A stretch of DNA of 64,000 bases from Pinirhizobacter soli (GCF_015905305.1 NZ_JADZLQ010000004.1:248001-312000), one strand, 5' to 3'. Counted from the stretch's first letter, positions 8,208 to 17,298 are shown. A program made the numbers and translations. The notes: generated by a model not told the origin, from the letters alone.

Positions 8208-9188
8208 TCAGGCCGCCTGGCGCAACGGTGCCATGGCGGCTTCGACCAGTGCCCAGCCAGCACCTTCCAGGTGAGCGCCCTCGCTCAGGGTGCGCCGGAA
8301 TTGCCTTGCGCCGGCCTCGCCCTGAAAAAGCCCGAGGATATGCCGGCTGATGTGCTTGAGCTGCGTGCCCCGGGCCATTTCCGCCTCGATATAGATGCGC
8401 AGATGCTCGAGCACCTGGACCTTGCCTGGCAGCGGCGTGCCGTATAGGGCTTGCTCGCATTGGGCCAGCAGGTAGGGGTCGTGGTACGCGCTGCGCCCCA
8501 GCATCACCCCGTCCACGCGCCCAAGGTGTGCCTGCACCTGCTCCACCGTGGTGATGCCGCCGTTGATCACGATGATGAGGTCCGGGAATTCCTGCTTCAG
8601 TCGATAAACGCGGCCATAGTCCAGCGGCGGAATCTCGCGATTTTCCTTGGGGCTGAGCCCCTGCAGCCAGGCCTTGCGGGCATGGACCACCAGCACACGC
8701 ACGCCGGCGGAAACCATGGTGCGGGTGAAGTGTTGGAGGTCGGCGTGTTCGTCCTGGTCGTCCACGCCGATACGGCATTTCACCGTCACCGGAATATCCA
8801 CGGCCGCGGCCATGGCCTGGACGCATTCGCCCACCAGGGCCGGCTCGCGCATCAGGCACGCGCCAAAACGCCCGGACTGCACCCGGTCGGACGGACAGCC
8901 GACATTGAGGTTGATCTCGTCGTAACCGGCCGCCGCGCCCATCCGCGCCGCGGCGGCAAGCTCCGCCGGGTCGCTGCCACCCAGTTGCAGGGCCACGGGG
9001 TGTTCCTCGTGGCTGTGCTCGAGCAGCCGCACCTGGTTGCCACGCACCAGCGCCGCACTGGTCACCATCTCGGTGTAGAGGTGCGCATGGGGCGATAGCA
9101 GGCGATGGAAGTACCGACAGTGGCGGTCGGTCCAGTCCATCATGGGGGCGACGGTAAGGCGGTAGGCGGCGGGATCGGGGACGTGCAT
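8208..9188 (-). CDS. dusA: tRNA-dihydrouridine(20/20a) synthase
   Basis: A 326-residue FMN enzyme that reduces uridine 20/20a in the tRNA D-loop. The N-terminus has VAPMMDWTDRHCRYFHR. The catalytic Cys sits in NVGCPSDRVQ followed by GRFGACLM, and FMN contacts include VKCRIG, INGGI and the VMLGR loop. The CRYFHR signature and C-terminal helical domain (RHILGLFQGEAGARQFRR) are DusA-like rather than DusB/C. The ATG at 9188 aligns with family starts better than the in-frame ATG at 9221. Confidence 0.93.
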   Translation of the reverse strand: MHVPDPAAYRLTVAPMMDWTDRHCRYFHRLLSPHAHLYTEMVTSAALVRGNQVRLLEHSHEEHPVALQLGGSDPAELAAAARMGAAAGYDEINLNVGCPSDRVQSGRFGACLMREPALVGECVQAMAAAVDIPVTVKCRIGVDDQDEHADLQHFTRTMVSAGVRVLVVHARKAWLQGLSPKENREIPPLDYGRVYRLKQEFPDLIIVINGGITTVEQVQAHLGRVDGVMLGRSAYHDPYLLAQCEQALYGTPLPGKVQVLEHLRIYIEAEMARGTQLKHISRHILGLFQGEAGARQFRRTLSEGAHLEGAGWALVEAAMAPLRQAA

Positions 9189-9261
9189 GGGAAATATTAT
9201 AGCTGCCCCCTCCCTGACCATCGCTTATGCTTCGCCCCCGAAACCCAAGGAGAATCTTGTG

Positions 9262-10602
9262 ATGAGGCGTTCAGGGCTTCTGGCTTTCCTTTGCATGGCT
9301 TTGGTTTTAATCGCCGGAAGTCGCCTCGCGTTCGCAGAGCCCACCCAGGTCGCACACGTCACCCTTGGTCATTCGACCGTCCCCTTGAATGGACCGTGGC
9401 GATTCCATGTTGGCGACGATCCTCGCTGGTCTTCAACGGATTTCGATGACAGCGCATGGGAAACCGTGGACCTCACGCCTGCGCCGGGCGCACATGATGG
9501 CGACGTCGGGCTACCCGGGTACGTCTCTGGATGGAGCCGGCGCGGCCATGCGGGGTATACGGGTTATGCGTGGTATCGAATGAAAGTCAGCGTGGATAGC
9601 GGCACGGACGCTCCGCTTCACCTGGCGGGGCCGACCCTGGTCGATTCGACTTACCAACTTTATGTGGACGGAAAACTGTTAGGAGGATCGGGTGATTTCT
9701 CCGGTACGCGGCCAACGGTGTTCGGCGTGCGACCAAGTATATTTCCCCTGCCGTCGTCATCATCGGACGGCCCGAAAACCTACCTGATTGCCTTTCGCGT
9801 GTGGATGGATCCCCTTGATGCGGGCGAAGACAACGGCGGAATCCATGTCGCGCCCATCATCGGCGACGCAGCCGGCATTGATCTGCTGCATCAAGTGCAA
9901 TGGCTGCAGACATTCAAGGGCTATGTGGTGGATGCGGTCGAGCCGGTCGCGTTCGTCCTGCTTGCACTGATGGTTATCGGATTGATTTCGTGCCGAACCG
10001 AAGATACTTATCGGTGGCTGGCTGCCGCGCTGATTCTACTTGCGCTGCTGCGTGCCAATCAGGCGGTGTTTTACTGGTCGGACGTCTTGAGTTCGCGCTT
10101 CTCTGACATCGGGACCACCGTGATACTCAGGCCTCTGGTTTTGGCAGCATGGACACTGGCTTGGCGGGACTGGTTCAGCGTGAACAAGTATTCATGGCTG
10201 CGCTACTTTGTAAGCGCGCTCACCGTGGTTTACCTGGTCTTCGCATTGCTTGGCCGTCCGTGGTTCATGCCGGACGCGCCCCAGGGTCTCAAAGTGGCTG
10301 CCGACACGATGGTCGAAGGCGTACGCGTGGCCTTTGCCGCGCTCTATCTATGGATCATTGGGCTGGGCGTGATCCGACTTGCCAAACCGTCCACCTACCT
10401 GGCAGCGCTCGCGGCCATCCTGGTCGGCATTGGCCTGTTCGCCACGGAGCTCAACGCGCAGGGCGTTCCAGGCATCTGGTTTCCTTATGGAACTGGCGTG
10501 GCTAGGGGCCAGTATGCGTACGCCCTCTTCATCCCACTTCTGTTCCTGCTGATCTTGATGCGGTCCGTGGGCTATGCGCGAAGAAGGCAGCCCACGGAAT
10601 AA
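9262..10602 (+). CDS. 7TM-DISM-like membrane protein with extracytoplasmic jelly-roll domain
   Basis: A 446-residue protein with a signal peptide (1-25). An extracytoplasmic beta-sandwich follows (about 30-205), whose LNGPWRFHVGDD, FDDSAWETVDLP-like and WYRMKVSVD stretches resemble the carbohydrate-binding jelly-roll found in glycosidases and 7TM-DISM sensors. Seven hydrophobic segments come next, at about 222-243, 251-271, 284-302, 312-333, 351-372, 377-397 and 417-437. It ends with a short basic tail (YARRRQPTE) and has no GGDEF, kinase or other output domain. AAGGAG lies 8 bp before the ATG. Role unknown; a ligand sensor signalling through a partner is inference. Confidence 0.7.
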   Translation: MRRSGLLAFLCMALVLIAGSRLAFAEPTQVAHVTLGHSTVPLNGPWRFHVGDDPRWSSTDFDDSAWETVDLTPAPGAHDGDVGLPGYVSGWSRRGHAGYTGYAWYRMKVSVDSGTDAPLHLAGPTLVDSTYQLYVDGKLLGGSGDFSGTRPTVFGVRPSIFPLPSSSSDGPKTYLIAFRVWMDPLDAGEDNGGIHVAPIIGDAAGIDLLHQVQWLQTFKGYVVDAVEPVAFVLLALMVIGLISCRTEDTYRWLAAALILLALLRANQAVFYWSDVLSSRFSDIGTTVILRPLVLAAWTLAWRDWFSVNKYSWLRYFVSALTVVYLVFALLGRPWFMPDAPQGLKVAADTMVEGVRVAFAALYLWIIGLGVIRLAKPSTYLAALAAILVGIGLFATELNAQGVPGIWFPYGTGVARGQYAYALFIPLLFLLILMRSVGYARRRQPTE

Positions 10603-10605
10603 GGA

Positions 10606-11022
10606 TTATTTCGGCCGGCGCGAAGCAGCCTTTTTACCGCTCGCGTTGAGTTCGACGGCGGCCTTGATCAGCGCCTTGAATGCGTTGGCGTCCACCTTCC
10701 CGTCCTGGGCGATATCGATCGCGCGGCGGGCATTGCCTTCGAGGCTGGCATTGAACAGTCCGGCAGGATCGTTGAGCGACGCGCCCTTGGCGAAGGTCAG
10801 TTTCACCTTTTCCTTGTAGGACTCGCCCGTGCAAATGATCCCACCCAGGGACCAGACCGGCGTGCCCATCCACTTCCATTCCTCCACCACATCGGGCGCC
10901 GCCTGGTGAATCAGCTTGCGCATCCTGGCCAGGGTGTCCCCGCGCCAGTCGCCAAGCTCGGCAATCCTCTGGTCAATCAACTTCGACGCCGTGGCGGCAT
11001 CGATCGAAGCTGGCTTCTTCAT
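10606..11022 (-). CDS. DUF1801 domain-containing protein
   Basis: A 138-residue soluble protein of the DUF1801 (YdhG-like) fold. It shows the family pattern: an N-terminal helix with LIDQRIAELGDWRGDTLARMR, then APDVVEEWKWMGTPVWS, the GGIICTGESYKEKVKLTFAKGA core and a basic C-terminal tail (GKKAASRRPK). The biochemical role of the family is not established. The start at 11022 is favoured by GGGAGG just upstream, which lies inside the longer possible reading frame. It ends 3 bp from the convergent 7TM gene. Confidence 0.78.
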   Translation of the reverse strand: MKKPASIDAATASKLIDQRIAELGDWRGDTLARMRKLIHQAAPDVVEEWKWMGTPVWSLGGIICTGESYKEKVKLTFAKGASLNDPAGLFNASLEGNARRAIDIAQDGKVDANAFKALIKAAVELNASGKKAASRRPK

Positions 11023-11062
11023 GGTGTGACCTCCCAAGCCTCGTTATCGGGCATTGTCGCGC

Positions 11063-13252
11063 TCACTCACCCGGATGATACGTCCGCTCGACATGCCCTT
11101 GTAATTCCTCAGGCCAGAAATACACCTTGCGCAGGTTGCCCGTGGTGTAGCGCTCGGCCTCGTCGTTGAAATGCTTCGAAGCGGGATTACCGCTTTCGCC
11201 GCCGGCGGTGATCGCCCGTGCGCGCACCTTGTCGCCGAACTCCACCACGGCGACGAAGCTGTTGCCGCTGATGCCGTAGTAACGCTTCGTGCCCGGCCAG
11301 CGATGCGCACCGAACGAGGCCAGCGAGCCCCAGCGTGACGAGGTGAAAGGCACCGGGATGCTCGCCTGTGTATCGTCGAAACGCTGCTTGATCGCGCCGT
11401 CGACACGCTGGAAGCGATTGACTTCGCCCCAGGGTACGCCCCAGCTGCCGAAGTCCTTCTCCAGCCGGTCAGCCGCCTCGGCCAGCGCGTTCAGGCGAAC
11501 CTGCGATCCGGCTTTCTCGGCCATCACATCGTAGACGGACAGGCCTTCGGCCGTATCAAGCTTGCTGGCCTTGTCCCAGAGGATGTCGCCCCAGAACACG
11601 GCGAGCGAGGTCGGCATGGACGTGATCCCCCAGCGGTAATCCCACGTGCGCAGAAGCGCCACCGGTCCGGCAAGCTGCTTCTTCAACGGATCGCTGGCAG
11701 GCAGCGCATCGTAGTCGGCGATCAGGATGGGCAATTGGCGCGCGAACGCCGGCAAGTACGGATCGAAGGCCGTATCGATCAGCGAGGCCATGGTGAAGCC
11801 GCGCCGGCCGGTCAGCACGCGGGTCGCATGCAGGCCGCGAGGATTCTCGCCCACCGAGTCCATATAGCGCGGATAGTCCGCTTGCCTTGGACTATCGGGT
11901 CCTGCGGCCGAATAGGGCCAGTCGTTGGTATTGAAGATCCAGCAGGTCGGCGGGTTGAACAGGTGCGGCGCCTTGTCCAGCGGAAGCAGCCCTTTCCAGT
12001 CGGTCGCAGGATCGCTGCCATCGACGGGCTTGGTGTAGTCGAAGCGGTCGTCGCGGTTGGGAATGAACTGCGGATGCAGATAGGCGATGTTGCCCTTGTC
12101 GTCCGCGTAGATGGTGTTGTTCGACGAATTCGCCCGGAACTCCGCCACCTTCATATAGGCCGCATAGTCGTTGGCCTTGGTGCGCAGCCAGCTTTGCTGC
12201 AAGGCTTCCAGCGGCTTGTTCATCAATGAAACGGCGATCCACTTGTCGCCCTGCGCACGAACGATGGGACCGTGATGCGTGGCGTACACGGTGAAATGGC
12301 GTTCCGCGAGTGAGCCGTCCGCCGAGCGCACGGGCACCACGATATCGCGCGAGGTCACGGGACGCATGTCGTTGCCGTAGCGATAGAACAGCTTGCCGTC
12401 CTTGCGCTGGATCGTCTCGGCGAACTCGTCCACCACGTCGACCCCGCTGGAGGTGTGCATCCAGCCGATGTGCTTGTTGAAGCCCTGGTAGATGAAGAAC
12501 TGGCCCCAGGTGACCGCACCGTAAGCATCGAGTCCTTCGTTACTGGACATCTGCAACTCGGAGCGGAAGAAGAACGAGGTATGCGGATTGATCAGGAGCA
12601 AGGCGTGGCCATCCGCCGTGAGCTTCGGGGCGATGGCGATGCCGTTCGAGCCGGTGGGCTCCCACCAGCTGGACGGGGGCGACACTTGAGCCAGCGCGCC
12701 CTGGGGATCCTTGCCATAGAAAGCCTGCAGATCCCTGGTCGACACGCGCTCGATATCGCCGCCGATGCTGCCTTCGCTGAAACTCAAGGCCATCCACGGC
12801 TCGAAGTGGCTGATCACCCGTGGATGCACGTCCGGATGCGTTGCCAGGTAGTAGTTGAGCCCGTCGGCCCAGGCAACCATCAATGCCTTAAGCCACGAAG
12901 GGCTTCGCGCGTAGTCGGCTTTTAGCGTTGCAGGATCGACGAAGAGTTTCTGCCGCAGGTCCTGCCACAGCGCTGATTCGCCTTCGGTTTCGGCCGTACG
13001 GCCCAGTGATGTGAGGTAATTGGTCTCGACGCGATTGAAGTCGTCCTCGGCTTGCGCATACGCCATGCCGAATACCGCATCGGCATCGCGCTTGCCATGG
13101 ACGTGAGCGATGCCCCAGTCGTCGCGAGTGATGGTGATCGCCTTGGCTTCGCGCTGCCAACGTGTGGGATCGTTATCGGCGGCGCGGACGCCTGACGCAG
13201 CGAGTAATCCGCCGAGCGACAACACGAGCATGGCGTGGCGGCAAGCTGGCAT
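11063..13252 (-). CDS. Penicillin acylase family (Ntn-hydrolase) periplasmic amidohydrolase
   Basis: A 729-residue precursor with a signal peptide (about 1-24). An alpha-chain region contains ITRDDWGIAHVHG (about 41-53) and YAQAEDDFNRVETNYL. The autoprocessing site is TGSNGIAIAP, with predicted nucleophile S202 opening the beta chain. Beta-chain signatures include LLINPHTSF and WMHTSSGVDVVDEF. The Ser-Asn-x-Ile-Ala start resembles PvdQ-type acyl-homoserine-lactone acylases more than penicillin G acylase (SNxW), but substrate cannot be read from sequence. It is a single gene, 40 bp from the DUF1801 gene on the same strand. Confidence 0.85.
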   Translation of the reverse strand: MPACRHAMLVLSLGGLLAASGVRAADNDPTRWQREAKAITITRDDWGIAHVHGKRDADAVFGMAYAQAEDDFNRVETNYLTSLGRTAETEGESALWQDLRQKLFVDPATLKADYARSPSWLKALMVAWADGLNYYLATHPDVHPRVISHFEPWMALSFSEGSIGGDIERVSTRDLQAFYGKDPQGALAQVSPPSSWWEPTGSNGIAIAPKLTADGHALLLINPHTSFFFRSELQMSSNEGLDAYGAVTWGQFFIYQGFNKHIGWMHTSSGVDVVDEFAETIQRKDGKLFYRYGNDMRPVTSRDIVVPVRSADGSLAERHFTVYATHHGPIVRAQGDKWIAVSLMNKPLEALQQSWLRTKANDYAAYMKVAEFRANSSNNTIYADDKGNIAYLHPQFIPNRDDRFDYTKPVDGSDPATDWKGLLPLDKAPHLFNPPTCWIFNTNDWPYSAAGPDSPRQADYPRYMDSVGENPRGLHATRVLTGRRGFTMASLIDTAFDPYLPAFARQLPILIADYDALPASDPLKKQLAGPVALLRTWDYRWGITSMPTSLAVFWGDILWDKASKLDTAEGLSVYDVMAEKAGSQVRLNALAEAADRLEKDFGSWGVPWGEVNRFQRVDGAIKQRFDDTQASIPVPFTSSRWGSLASFGAHRWPGTKRYYGISGNSFVAVVEFGDKVRARAITAGGESGNPASKHFNDEAERYTTGNLRKVYFWPEELQGHVERTYHPGE

Positions 13253-13385
13253 CGGTGCCTTCCCCTGGGCGGATCGCCGATACTAGCCGCCTGCCTCGAG
13301 GGTGCGTCAAGTGCTGGAATTCACACTCGCCGACGGCTAATTCGCCAGGCGCGGGACCGCCTTTTTTACCGCGCGACGAGGTGGA

Positions 13386-13679
13386 TCAGGCCGCGCGCGG
13401 CCGAATGGCGCGCAGTTGCGCCCCGATCGCGCGCGTGGCGCATTCGAGTTCGTAGTGATTCTGCAGGTTGATCCAGCTCTGGGCATCGGTACCGAAATAA
13501 CGGGCCAGGCGGAGCGCGGTGTCCGCGGTAATACCGCGCTTTTCGTTGACGATTTCATTGATCCGTGCGGCGGTAACGTGCAAGGCGCCTGCCAGCGCAT
13601 TGCTGGACAGTCCCATCGGACGCATGAACTCTTCGCGTAGCACTTCACCAGGATGAACAGGGGGAGGAAGCCTGGCCAC
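13386..13679 (-). CDS. higA: HigA-family addiction-module antitoxin
   Basis: A 97-residue XRE-type protein. It begins with the HigA hallmark PPPVHPGEVLREEFMRPMGLS (about 5-25, split here by LREEF), followed by the HTH LAGALHVTAARINEIVNEKRG (about 29-50) and TADTALRLARYFGTDAQSW, LQNHYELECA. It should neutralise a RelE-fold HigB toxin and repress the operon. The adjacent toxin gene upstream is frameshifted, while this gene looks intact. Order is toxin first, antitoxin second, as usual for higBA. Confidence 0.87.
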   Translation of the reverse strand: MARLPPPVHPGEVLREEFMRPMGLSSNALAGALHVTAARINEIVNEKRGITADTALRLARYFGTDAQSWINLQNHYELECATRAIGAQLRAIRPRAA

Positions 13680-13691
13680 TACAAACCTCCT

Positions 13692-13971
13692 TCAGTGGTA
13701 GTCAACAATCTCGACGTCAAAAGCATCGCCGTCGACCCATCGAAAACAAAGCCGAAACTGATCATTTGACACGGATGCTGTATTGCCCCGCGCGATCACC
13801 TCGCAACGCCTCCAATCGATTCCCCGGCGGCACACGCAGGAAATCGAGGGTTGCCGATGCATGTAGCTGCACCAGCTTTCTTCGGGCAACCTGCGACAGC
13901 CTCGACCAACGCCGGACTGTCAGTCCAGCGAAGAGACGTTCCATGTCCCTATCGGCGAAGCTCCTTATCAG
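13692..13971 (-). pseudogene. higB: HigB-like toxin gene with a +1 frameshift
   Basis: Two overlapping minus-strand frames together give a complete RelE/HigB-type toxin. The first reads IRSFADRDMERLFAGL through LEALRGDRAGQYSIRV, then hits a stop. The second continues NDQFRLCFRW and DAFDVEIVDYH. One extra base in the AAA run (minus strand, 13765-13767) explains the break: removing it restores the family motif YSIRV-NDQ-RLCFRW. The codon where the family Met is expected (13971-13969) is CTG, and the first ATG is nine codons later at 13944. Either the toxin is inactivated or there is a sequencing error in the homopolymer. It lies 12 bp upstream of higA. Confidence 0.72.
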
Positions 13972-13974
13972 GAT

Positions 13975-13991
13975 TTATCGTATATCGATAA
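13975..13991. promoter_or_regulatory. Inverted repeat upstream of higBA
   Basis: TTATCG-5bp-CGATAA, a 17-bp palindrome just before the toxin reading frame and inside an AT-rich patch with a second overlapping CGATCGATA. The position fits an autoregulatory operator for HigA. Pattern only. Confidence 0.3.
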
Positions 13992-14068
13992 ACGATCGAT
14001 AGCAACTAAGCGACTTCCGACGGCAGGGCCGCATAGCAAGATGTCCCTGGTCTGGCTCGACGTACCGG

Positions 14069-14251
14069 CTAGCCGCCCCAGAGAACCGCCTGTGCCACTA
14101 TGGTATCGGTGCCGTTGAAGGTCATCGCCGGCGAGCCGTACAGCTGGTAGCCCAGCGCAAGGGCCTCGGAGACGCTGCGACAGAACGCAGCGTCGTCCTT
14201 GCCGGTAAGGAGGCGATAGACGGGAAGGTCGTTCGGTGGCTGCGGGTTCAT
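14069..14251 (-). CDS. DUF1737 domain-containing small protein
   Basis: A 60-residue protein consisting almost entirely of a DUF1737 domain: DLPVYRLLTGKDDAAFCRSV, SEALALGYQLYGSPAMTFNG and VAQAVLW. The function of the family is unknown. The ATG at 14251 has AGGACGTCC immediately upstream, and the family length (about 55-70) fits. The frame is open further upstream, but that part is a shadow of the divergent aldo/keto reductase. It stands alone between higBA and the reductase. Confidence 0.78.
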   Translation of the reverse strand: MNPQPPNDLPVYRLLTGKDDAAFCRSVSEALALGYQLYGSPAMTFNGTDTIVAQAVLWGG

Positions 14252-14389
14252 TGGACGTCCTGTTGGTTGGCTGATTGTAGCGTGGCAGGCACGCACTCTT
14301 GACGCAGCTGCACAGCGGCCGTGACGGCACTGCAACAGTCCAGGGATTACGCTTGGAGGGTTTCCCCCCTTTTTCCTAGGAGCCCAGCC

Positions 14390-15253
14390 ATGTCCGACCA
14401 AAACAACGCCAAGCATTCCGGCCAATTCCGCATCGGCGGCGACATCGAGGTAAATCGCCTGGGCTTCGGCGCCATGCGCATCACCGGCAAAGGCATCTGG
14501 GGGGAGCCTGCCAATCCCGCTGCAGCCCGCGCCACGCTGAAAAAACTGCCCGACTTGGGCGTGAATTTCATCGACACCGCCGATAGCTACGGTCCCTATG
14601 TCAGCGAGGACTTGATCCGCGAGGTGCTGCATCCGTACAAAGGCACGCTGGTCGCCACCAAGGGTGGCCTCACCCGCCACGGCCCGGACATCTGGGCCCC
14701 GTTGGGCCGTCCGGAATACCTGCGCCAGTGCGTGTTGACGAGCCTGCGCCGGCTGGGCGTGGAACGCATCGACCTGTGGCAGCTGCATCGTATCGACGCG
14801 AAGGTGCCTCGCGACGAACAATTCGACGTGATCAAGGCCATGCAATCCGAAGGGCTGATCCGCCATGTCGGCTTGTCGGAAGTGAACGTCGAGGAGATCA
14901 AGGCCGCCGGGAAGTACTTCAAGGTAACCACCGTGCAGAACCTCTATAACCTCGGCAACCGCCAGAGCGAGGAAGTGCTCGACTACTGCGACGCGAACAA
15001 CATCGGCTTCATCCCGTGGTACCCACTGGCTGCCGGCGAATTGGCCGCGGAAGGGTCGGTGCTGTCGAAGATTTCCTCGAAGCTGAAGGCCAGCAATGGC
15101 CAGGTCGCACTGGCGTGGCTGCTGAAGCGGTCAAAGGTGATGTTGCCGATCCCCGGCACCGGCAGTGTCGACCATCTCGTCGAGAACGTCGGCGGCGCCT
15201 CGATCGAACTTAACGACGAAGACTTCAAGGCGCTCGAACACGCCGCAAAGTAG
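14390..15253 (+). CDS. Aldo/keto reductase
   Basis: A 287-residue NADPH-dependent TIM-barrel oxidoreductase. Catalytic tetrad positions are visible: D in FIDTADSYG (Asp and Tyr), K in LVATKGGL and H in LWQLHRID. The NADPH-binding C-terminal part has [16 protein letters not shown]. The substrate is not predictable; it most resembles the YdbC/AKR group acting on small carbonyls. AGGAG precedes the ATG. A strong intrinsic terminator follows 20 bp after the stop. Confidence 0.88.
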   Translation: MSDQNNAKHSGQFRIGGDIEVNRLGFGAMRITGKGIWGEPANPAAARATLKKLPDLGVNFIDTADSYGPYVSEDLIREVLHPYKGTLVATKGGLTRHGPDIWAPLGRPEYLRQCVLTSLRRLGVERIDLWQLHRIDAKVPRDEQFDVIKAMQSEGLIRHVGLSEVNVEEIKAAGKYFKVTTVQNLYNLGNRQSEEVLDYCDANNIGFIPWYPLAAGELAAEGSVLSKISSKLKASNGQVALAWLLKRSKVMLPIPGTGSVDHLVENVGGASIELNDEDFKALEHAAK

Positions 15254-15272
15254 GCACTCGAAGGAACGCGAG

Positions 15273-15304
15273 GGCCCGGTCGATTTGGCCGGGCCTTTCT
15301 TTTT
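15273..15304 (+). terminator. Rho-independent terminator after the aldo/keto reductase
   Basis: GGCCCGG stem pairing with CCGGGCC (15273-15279 / 15289-15295), then a T-rich tract TTTCTTTTT on the plus strand. It separates the reductase from the convergent two-component genes. Confidence 0.8.
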
Positions 15305-15344
15305 CAAGGCCGCGCACGCCGCCTGCGGCAACAGCCGGCAAGCA

Positions 15345-16628
15345 TCAGCTGAAGCGCACCGTGGCGACCACGCCAGTGACGTCTTCACGCGGGCGCAGCG
15401 AAACATCCCAGCTGTAGAGGTGGCAAAGCCGCTTGACGATGGCAAGCCCCAGTCCTGCACCGCTGCCGCCGGCGCCTTCGCCGCGAATACCGCGCTGGAA
15501 GAGTTTCTCCGCATCGTCCGGATGGATGCCCGGCCCGGTATCGGAAACATCGATGCGGTTGTCGCCCACACGCACTGTGACCTTGCCCTGCATGGTGTAC
15601 TTGATGGCATTGCCGATCAGGTTGGTCAGCGCTACTGACAATACCGAAGCCGGCGCGTTGACCGTGACAGGGTCGGCCACCAGCAGGTCGATCTCGATCG
15701 GCTTGCCACCCATCTGCGGCCGCTGGCTCTCGATGACGTCGCTGGCGACCTTCGCCACATCGGTGGTTTCACCGCGCGTGGGGCCGCGGCGTTCGGCGCG
15801 CGAGAGTAGCAGCAAGGCTTCGATCAGTTCCGTGGCCTGGCGTGAGGCGCGTTCGATGCGCTTCAAGCGTTCGCTCAACTTGTCGGTGAGATCAGGCGAA
15901 CCCTGCAGCAGTTCCGTGGTGCTGGCGATCACCGCCAGCGGGGTGCGCAATTCATGGCTGACATCGGAATTGAATTCCCGATCGCGCTCCACGATCAATG
16001 TAAGACGGGCGGCGTAGTCGTCCAGCGCCACGGCCAGCTCGCCCACTTCGTCGTCGGCAAAATGCAGCGCCAGCGGCTCGGCCTTGCCGGCACGGCGGAA
16101 TTCACGGATGCGGCGGGCAAGGTCGGTGACCGGCCGCAGCACGCGCGAAGACAACCACACGCCCAGGCCAAGCGAGAGCAGGCCAAAGATGAACACCGCG
16201 CCGATCACGCTGATCAACAGCTGTTGCTTGCCAAGCTCGTCTCGCGAGACATCGAACTGCAGGAAGTTGTTGATGCCGTCCTTGCGCCGCACCGCCACTT
16301 TGTAGTGGTGGGTCTTGCCGTCGGGGCCTGGCTCGAAGAGGTCATGCACGCCCGTGCCGAGCTTCTGCCACGACAGCGGCACCTTGTAAAGGAACCGGTC
16401 GCTTGCCGTCTGCGCCTTGACGATCTCGAACGCCACGGGCGCGCCGGGGTTGGCCAGCACCTGGGCGTTCAGGTGATCGACCTCGTCTTGCAGCGAGGAA
16501 TTGATCAGCTGTTCTTCGACCCTCGCGCGGATGTTGAGCGCGGCGAAGGCGAAGAGTGCACTGAGTCCGAAACCGAACAGCGCAAAGGTGACGATCAGCC
16601 GGAAGCGGAGCTTACGCCGCGACCGCAT
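15345..16628 (-). CDS. Sensor histidine kinase of a VgrS/ColS-like two-component pair
   Basis: A 427-residue kinase. It has TM1 at about residues 11-32, a periplasmic domain (about 33-135), TM2 at about 138-158, HAMP (about 160-215), HisKA with H225 in SDVSHELRTPLAVIAS, and HATPase_c with NLIGNAIKYT, DTGPGI and GAGLGLAIV. The ATG at 16628 lies within the 3' end of the response regulator gene (17-bp overlap), so the pair is coupled. Resemblance to the Xanthomonas VgrS/ColS family is by recall; the signal here is unknown. Confidence 0.85.
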   Translation of the reverse strand: MRSRRKLRFRLIVTFALFGFGLSALFAFAALNIRARVEEQLINSSLQDEVDHLNAQVLANPGAPVAFEIVKAQTASDRFLYKVPLSWQKLGTGVHDLFEPGPDGKTHHYKVAVRRKDGINNFLQFDVSRDELGKQQLLISVIGAVFIFGLLSLGLGVWLSSRVLRPVTDLARRIREFRRAGKAEPLALHFADDEVGELAVALDDYAARLTLIVERDREFNSDVSHELRTPLAVIASTTELLQGSPDLTDKLSERLKRIERASRQATELIEALLLLSRAERRGPTRGETTDVAKVASDVIESQRPQMGGKPIEIDLLVADPVTVNAPASVLSVALTNLIGNAIKYTMQGKVTVRVGDNRIDVSDTGPGIHPDDAEKLFQRGIRGEGAGGSGAGLGLAIVKRLCHLYSWDVSLRPREDVTGVVATVRFS

Positions 16629-17298
16629 CCGGATCGACCATGCGGTACCCGATGCCGTGGCGGGTGTGGATGAGAGGCTTCTCGAACGGCTTGTCGATGG
16701 CGGCGCGCAGGCCATGGATGTGCACGCGCAGGGAGTCGGAGTCGGGCAATTCCTCGCCCCACACGCGCTGCTCGAGATCCTGGCGCGTGACCACGGACGG
16801 GCTTGCTTCCATCAGCGCCTGCAACAGCTTCAGGCCGATCGGATTCAACTGGATGGGCTTGCCCTCGCGCGACACGGTGAGCGTGTCGAGGTTGTAGGTG
16901 AGGTCGGCTACTTTCAGCACCCGGCTTTGCGGACCCTTGCCGCGGCGCGCCAGCACTTCCAGGCGGGCTGCCAGTTCCTGCAGGGCGAAGGGCTTGGTCA
17001 TGTAGTCGTCGGCACCCGACTCGAAGCCGGTGAGCTTCTGCTCGAGGGCGTCGCGCGCGGTGAGCATCAGCACGGGCGTCTGCTTGTGCGCCTCGTGGCG
17101 TAGTTTGCGGGCCACGTCCAGGCCGTCCATGCCAGGCAGGGTGAGGTCCAGCACGATCACGTCGAAATCGTGCACCACGGCCAGGTGCAGGCCGGTGACG
17201 CCGTCGCCGGCGAAATCCACGACATGCCCGCGGTCTTCCAGGTAGTCGCCGATGTTGGTGGCGATGTCGTTGTTGTCTTCGATTACCAGAACACGCAT
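16612..17298 (-). CDS. OmpR-family response regulator of a VgrR/ColR-like pair
   Basis: A 228-residue regulator. The receiver has E7/D8, the phospho-acceptor D51 in IVLDLTLPGMDG and DDYMTKPFAL. The DNA-binding domain carries LNPIGLKLLQALMEASP, RVWGEELPDSDSLRVHIHGL and TRHGIGYRM, a strongly conserved block in the Xanthomonas VgrR/ColR group. GGAG lies upstream of the ATG at 17298. It is first in the operon with the kinase. Targets cannot be read here; in Xanthomonas the homologous pair affects iron response and virulence. Confidence 0.88.
   Translation of the reverse strand: MRVLVIEDNNDIATNIGDYLEDRGHVVDFAGDGVTGLHLAVVHDFDVIVLDLTLPGMDGLDVARKLRHEAHKQTPVLMLTARDALEQKLTGFESGADDYMTKPFALQELAARLEVLARRGKGPQSRVLKVADLTYNLDTLTVSREGKPIQLNPIGLKLLQALMEASPSVVTRQDLEQRVWGEELPDSDSLRVHIHGLRAAIDKPFEKPLIHTRHGIGYRMVDPDAVAA

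Noticed and set aside
14254..14866. Minus-strand frame extending the DUF1737 gene by about 205 codons
   Set aside because: The extension is the antisense of the aldo/keto reductase; only the last 60 codons match DUF1737 and have a ribosome site.
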